Of a DNA stretch of 12,906 nt, positions 12,811-12,906 are shown in pieces. The translations under genes and the position numbers were made by a program. The first letter of the stretch is position 1, and the number at the start of each line of letters is the position of its first letter. Source of the stretch: Chloroflexota bacterium (GTDB lineage: Bacteria; Chloroflexota; Dehalococcoidia; UBA3495); the NCBI GenBank assembly GCA_022576105.1, contig JACZRM010000023.1, forward strand, positions 1 to 12,906, written 5' to 3'. The notes under the pieces were generated by a model, which did not search any database, was not told the origin of the DNA, and was given only the letters and a program-made list of their open reading frames with translations.

Positions 12811-12906
12811 TACACCGTCACCATGGGACTTAAGCGACTATCAATAGCAACTGTCAGGCGAAGCGAACGCTGATAATTGATACCAACACGAATATCGCCG
12901 ACAGGA
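12810..12906 (-). CDS. Possible C-terminal end of an upstream coupled gene (partial)
   Basis: From the right edge one minus frame stays open for 31 codons (ending ..RLSPMVTV) and stops at TAA 12812-12810, which overlaps the SAM hydrolase start as TAATG. Such overlap is typical of translational coupling. The piece is too short to assign to a family, and an open stretch of this length also arises by chance. Confidence 0.35.
   Translation of the reverse strand, partial: PVGDIRVGINYQRSLRLTVAIDSRLSPMVTV

Noticed and set aside
1..12906. CRISPR arrays, tRNA or rRNA genes
   Set aside because: No regularly spaced repeat-spacer pattern and no cloverleaf or rRNA-like segment was seen; the repeats present are tandem or single hairpins.

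Overview
The window is bacterial DNA of moderate-to-high GC, densely packed, with almost all genes on the minus strand. It contains a NuoE-like subunit, OtsA/OtsB trehalose synthesis, a luciferase-like monooxygenase beside a 2-oxo acid dehydrogenase E1 pair, an NMT1/THI5-fold protein and a SAM hydroxide adenosyltransferase. This mix would fit an uncultivated Chloroflexota lineage (SAR202/Dehalococcoidia-like), but no marker gene is present and that placement is inference only.

Layout, left to right. 1-464: a NuoE-type [2Fe-2S] subunit (minus), cut by the window edge just before its C-terminus. 651-1292: a DsbA/FrnE-family thiol oxidoreductase whose first active-site Cys codon is TGA, giving a U-P-W-C motif, with a good SD and ATG upstream of the TGA and a SECIS-like hairpin just downstream. 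I read it as a selenoprotein; a naive ORF call would lose its first 37 residues and its redox centre. 1501-2676: a soluble hybrid histidine kinase with a C-terminal receiver. 3086-3832: a HAD-family hydrolase with an unusual DxY motif. 4081-6391: otsA then otsB, the two-step trehalose pathway, behind a perfect SD and a possible PHO-box-like operator. 6392-7135: 744 bases without a gene but rich in REP-like hairpins, a MITE-like inverted-repeat element and a candidate promoter.

7136-8053 is the only complete plus-strand gene, an NMT1/THI5-like substrate-binding-fold protein without a signal peptide. It converges on a probable minus-strand transcription unit (11524 to 8193): E1 alpha, E1 beta, then an LLM-class flavin oxidoreductase, led by a near-consensus promoter (TTGACA-16-TAGTAT). 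The convergent ends are separated by a strong hairpin. Further right are a small zinc-ribbon membrane protein (11590-11886), a SAM hydroxide adenosyltransferase (DUF62; 11965-12810) whose stop codon sits in the loop of a 10-bp GC hairpin, and the last codons of a possible coupled gene running off the edge.

The most notable item is the selenocysteine FrnE-like protein. TGA is an ordinary terminator elsewhere here (otsA, otsB, the SAM hydrolase and the same gene's own stop), so the in-frame TGA at the CxxC position with a SECIS-like hairpin argues for specific recoding rather than a variant code. No sel genes are in the window, so the recoding machinery must be looked for elsewhere in the genome.
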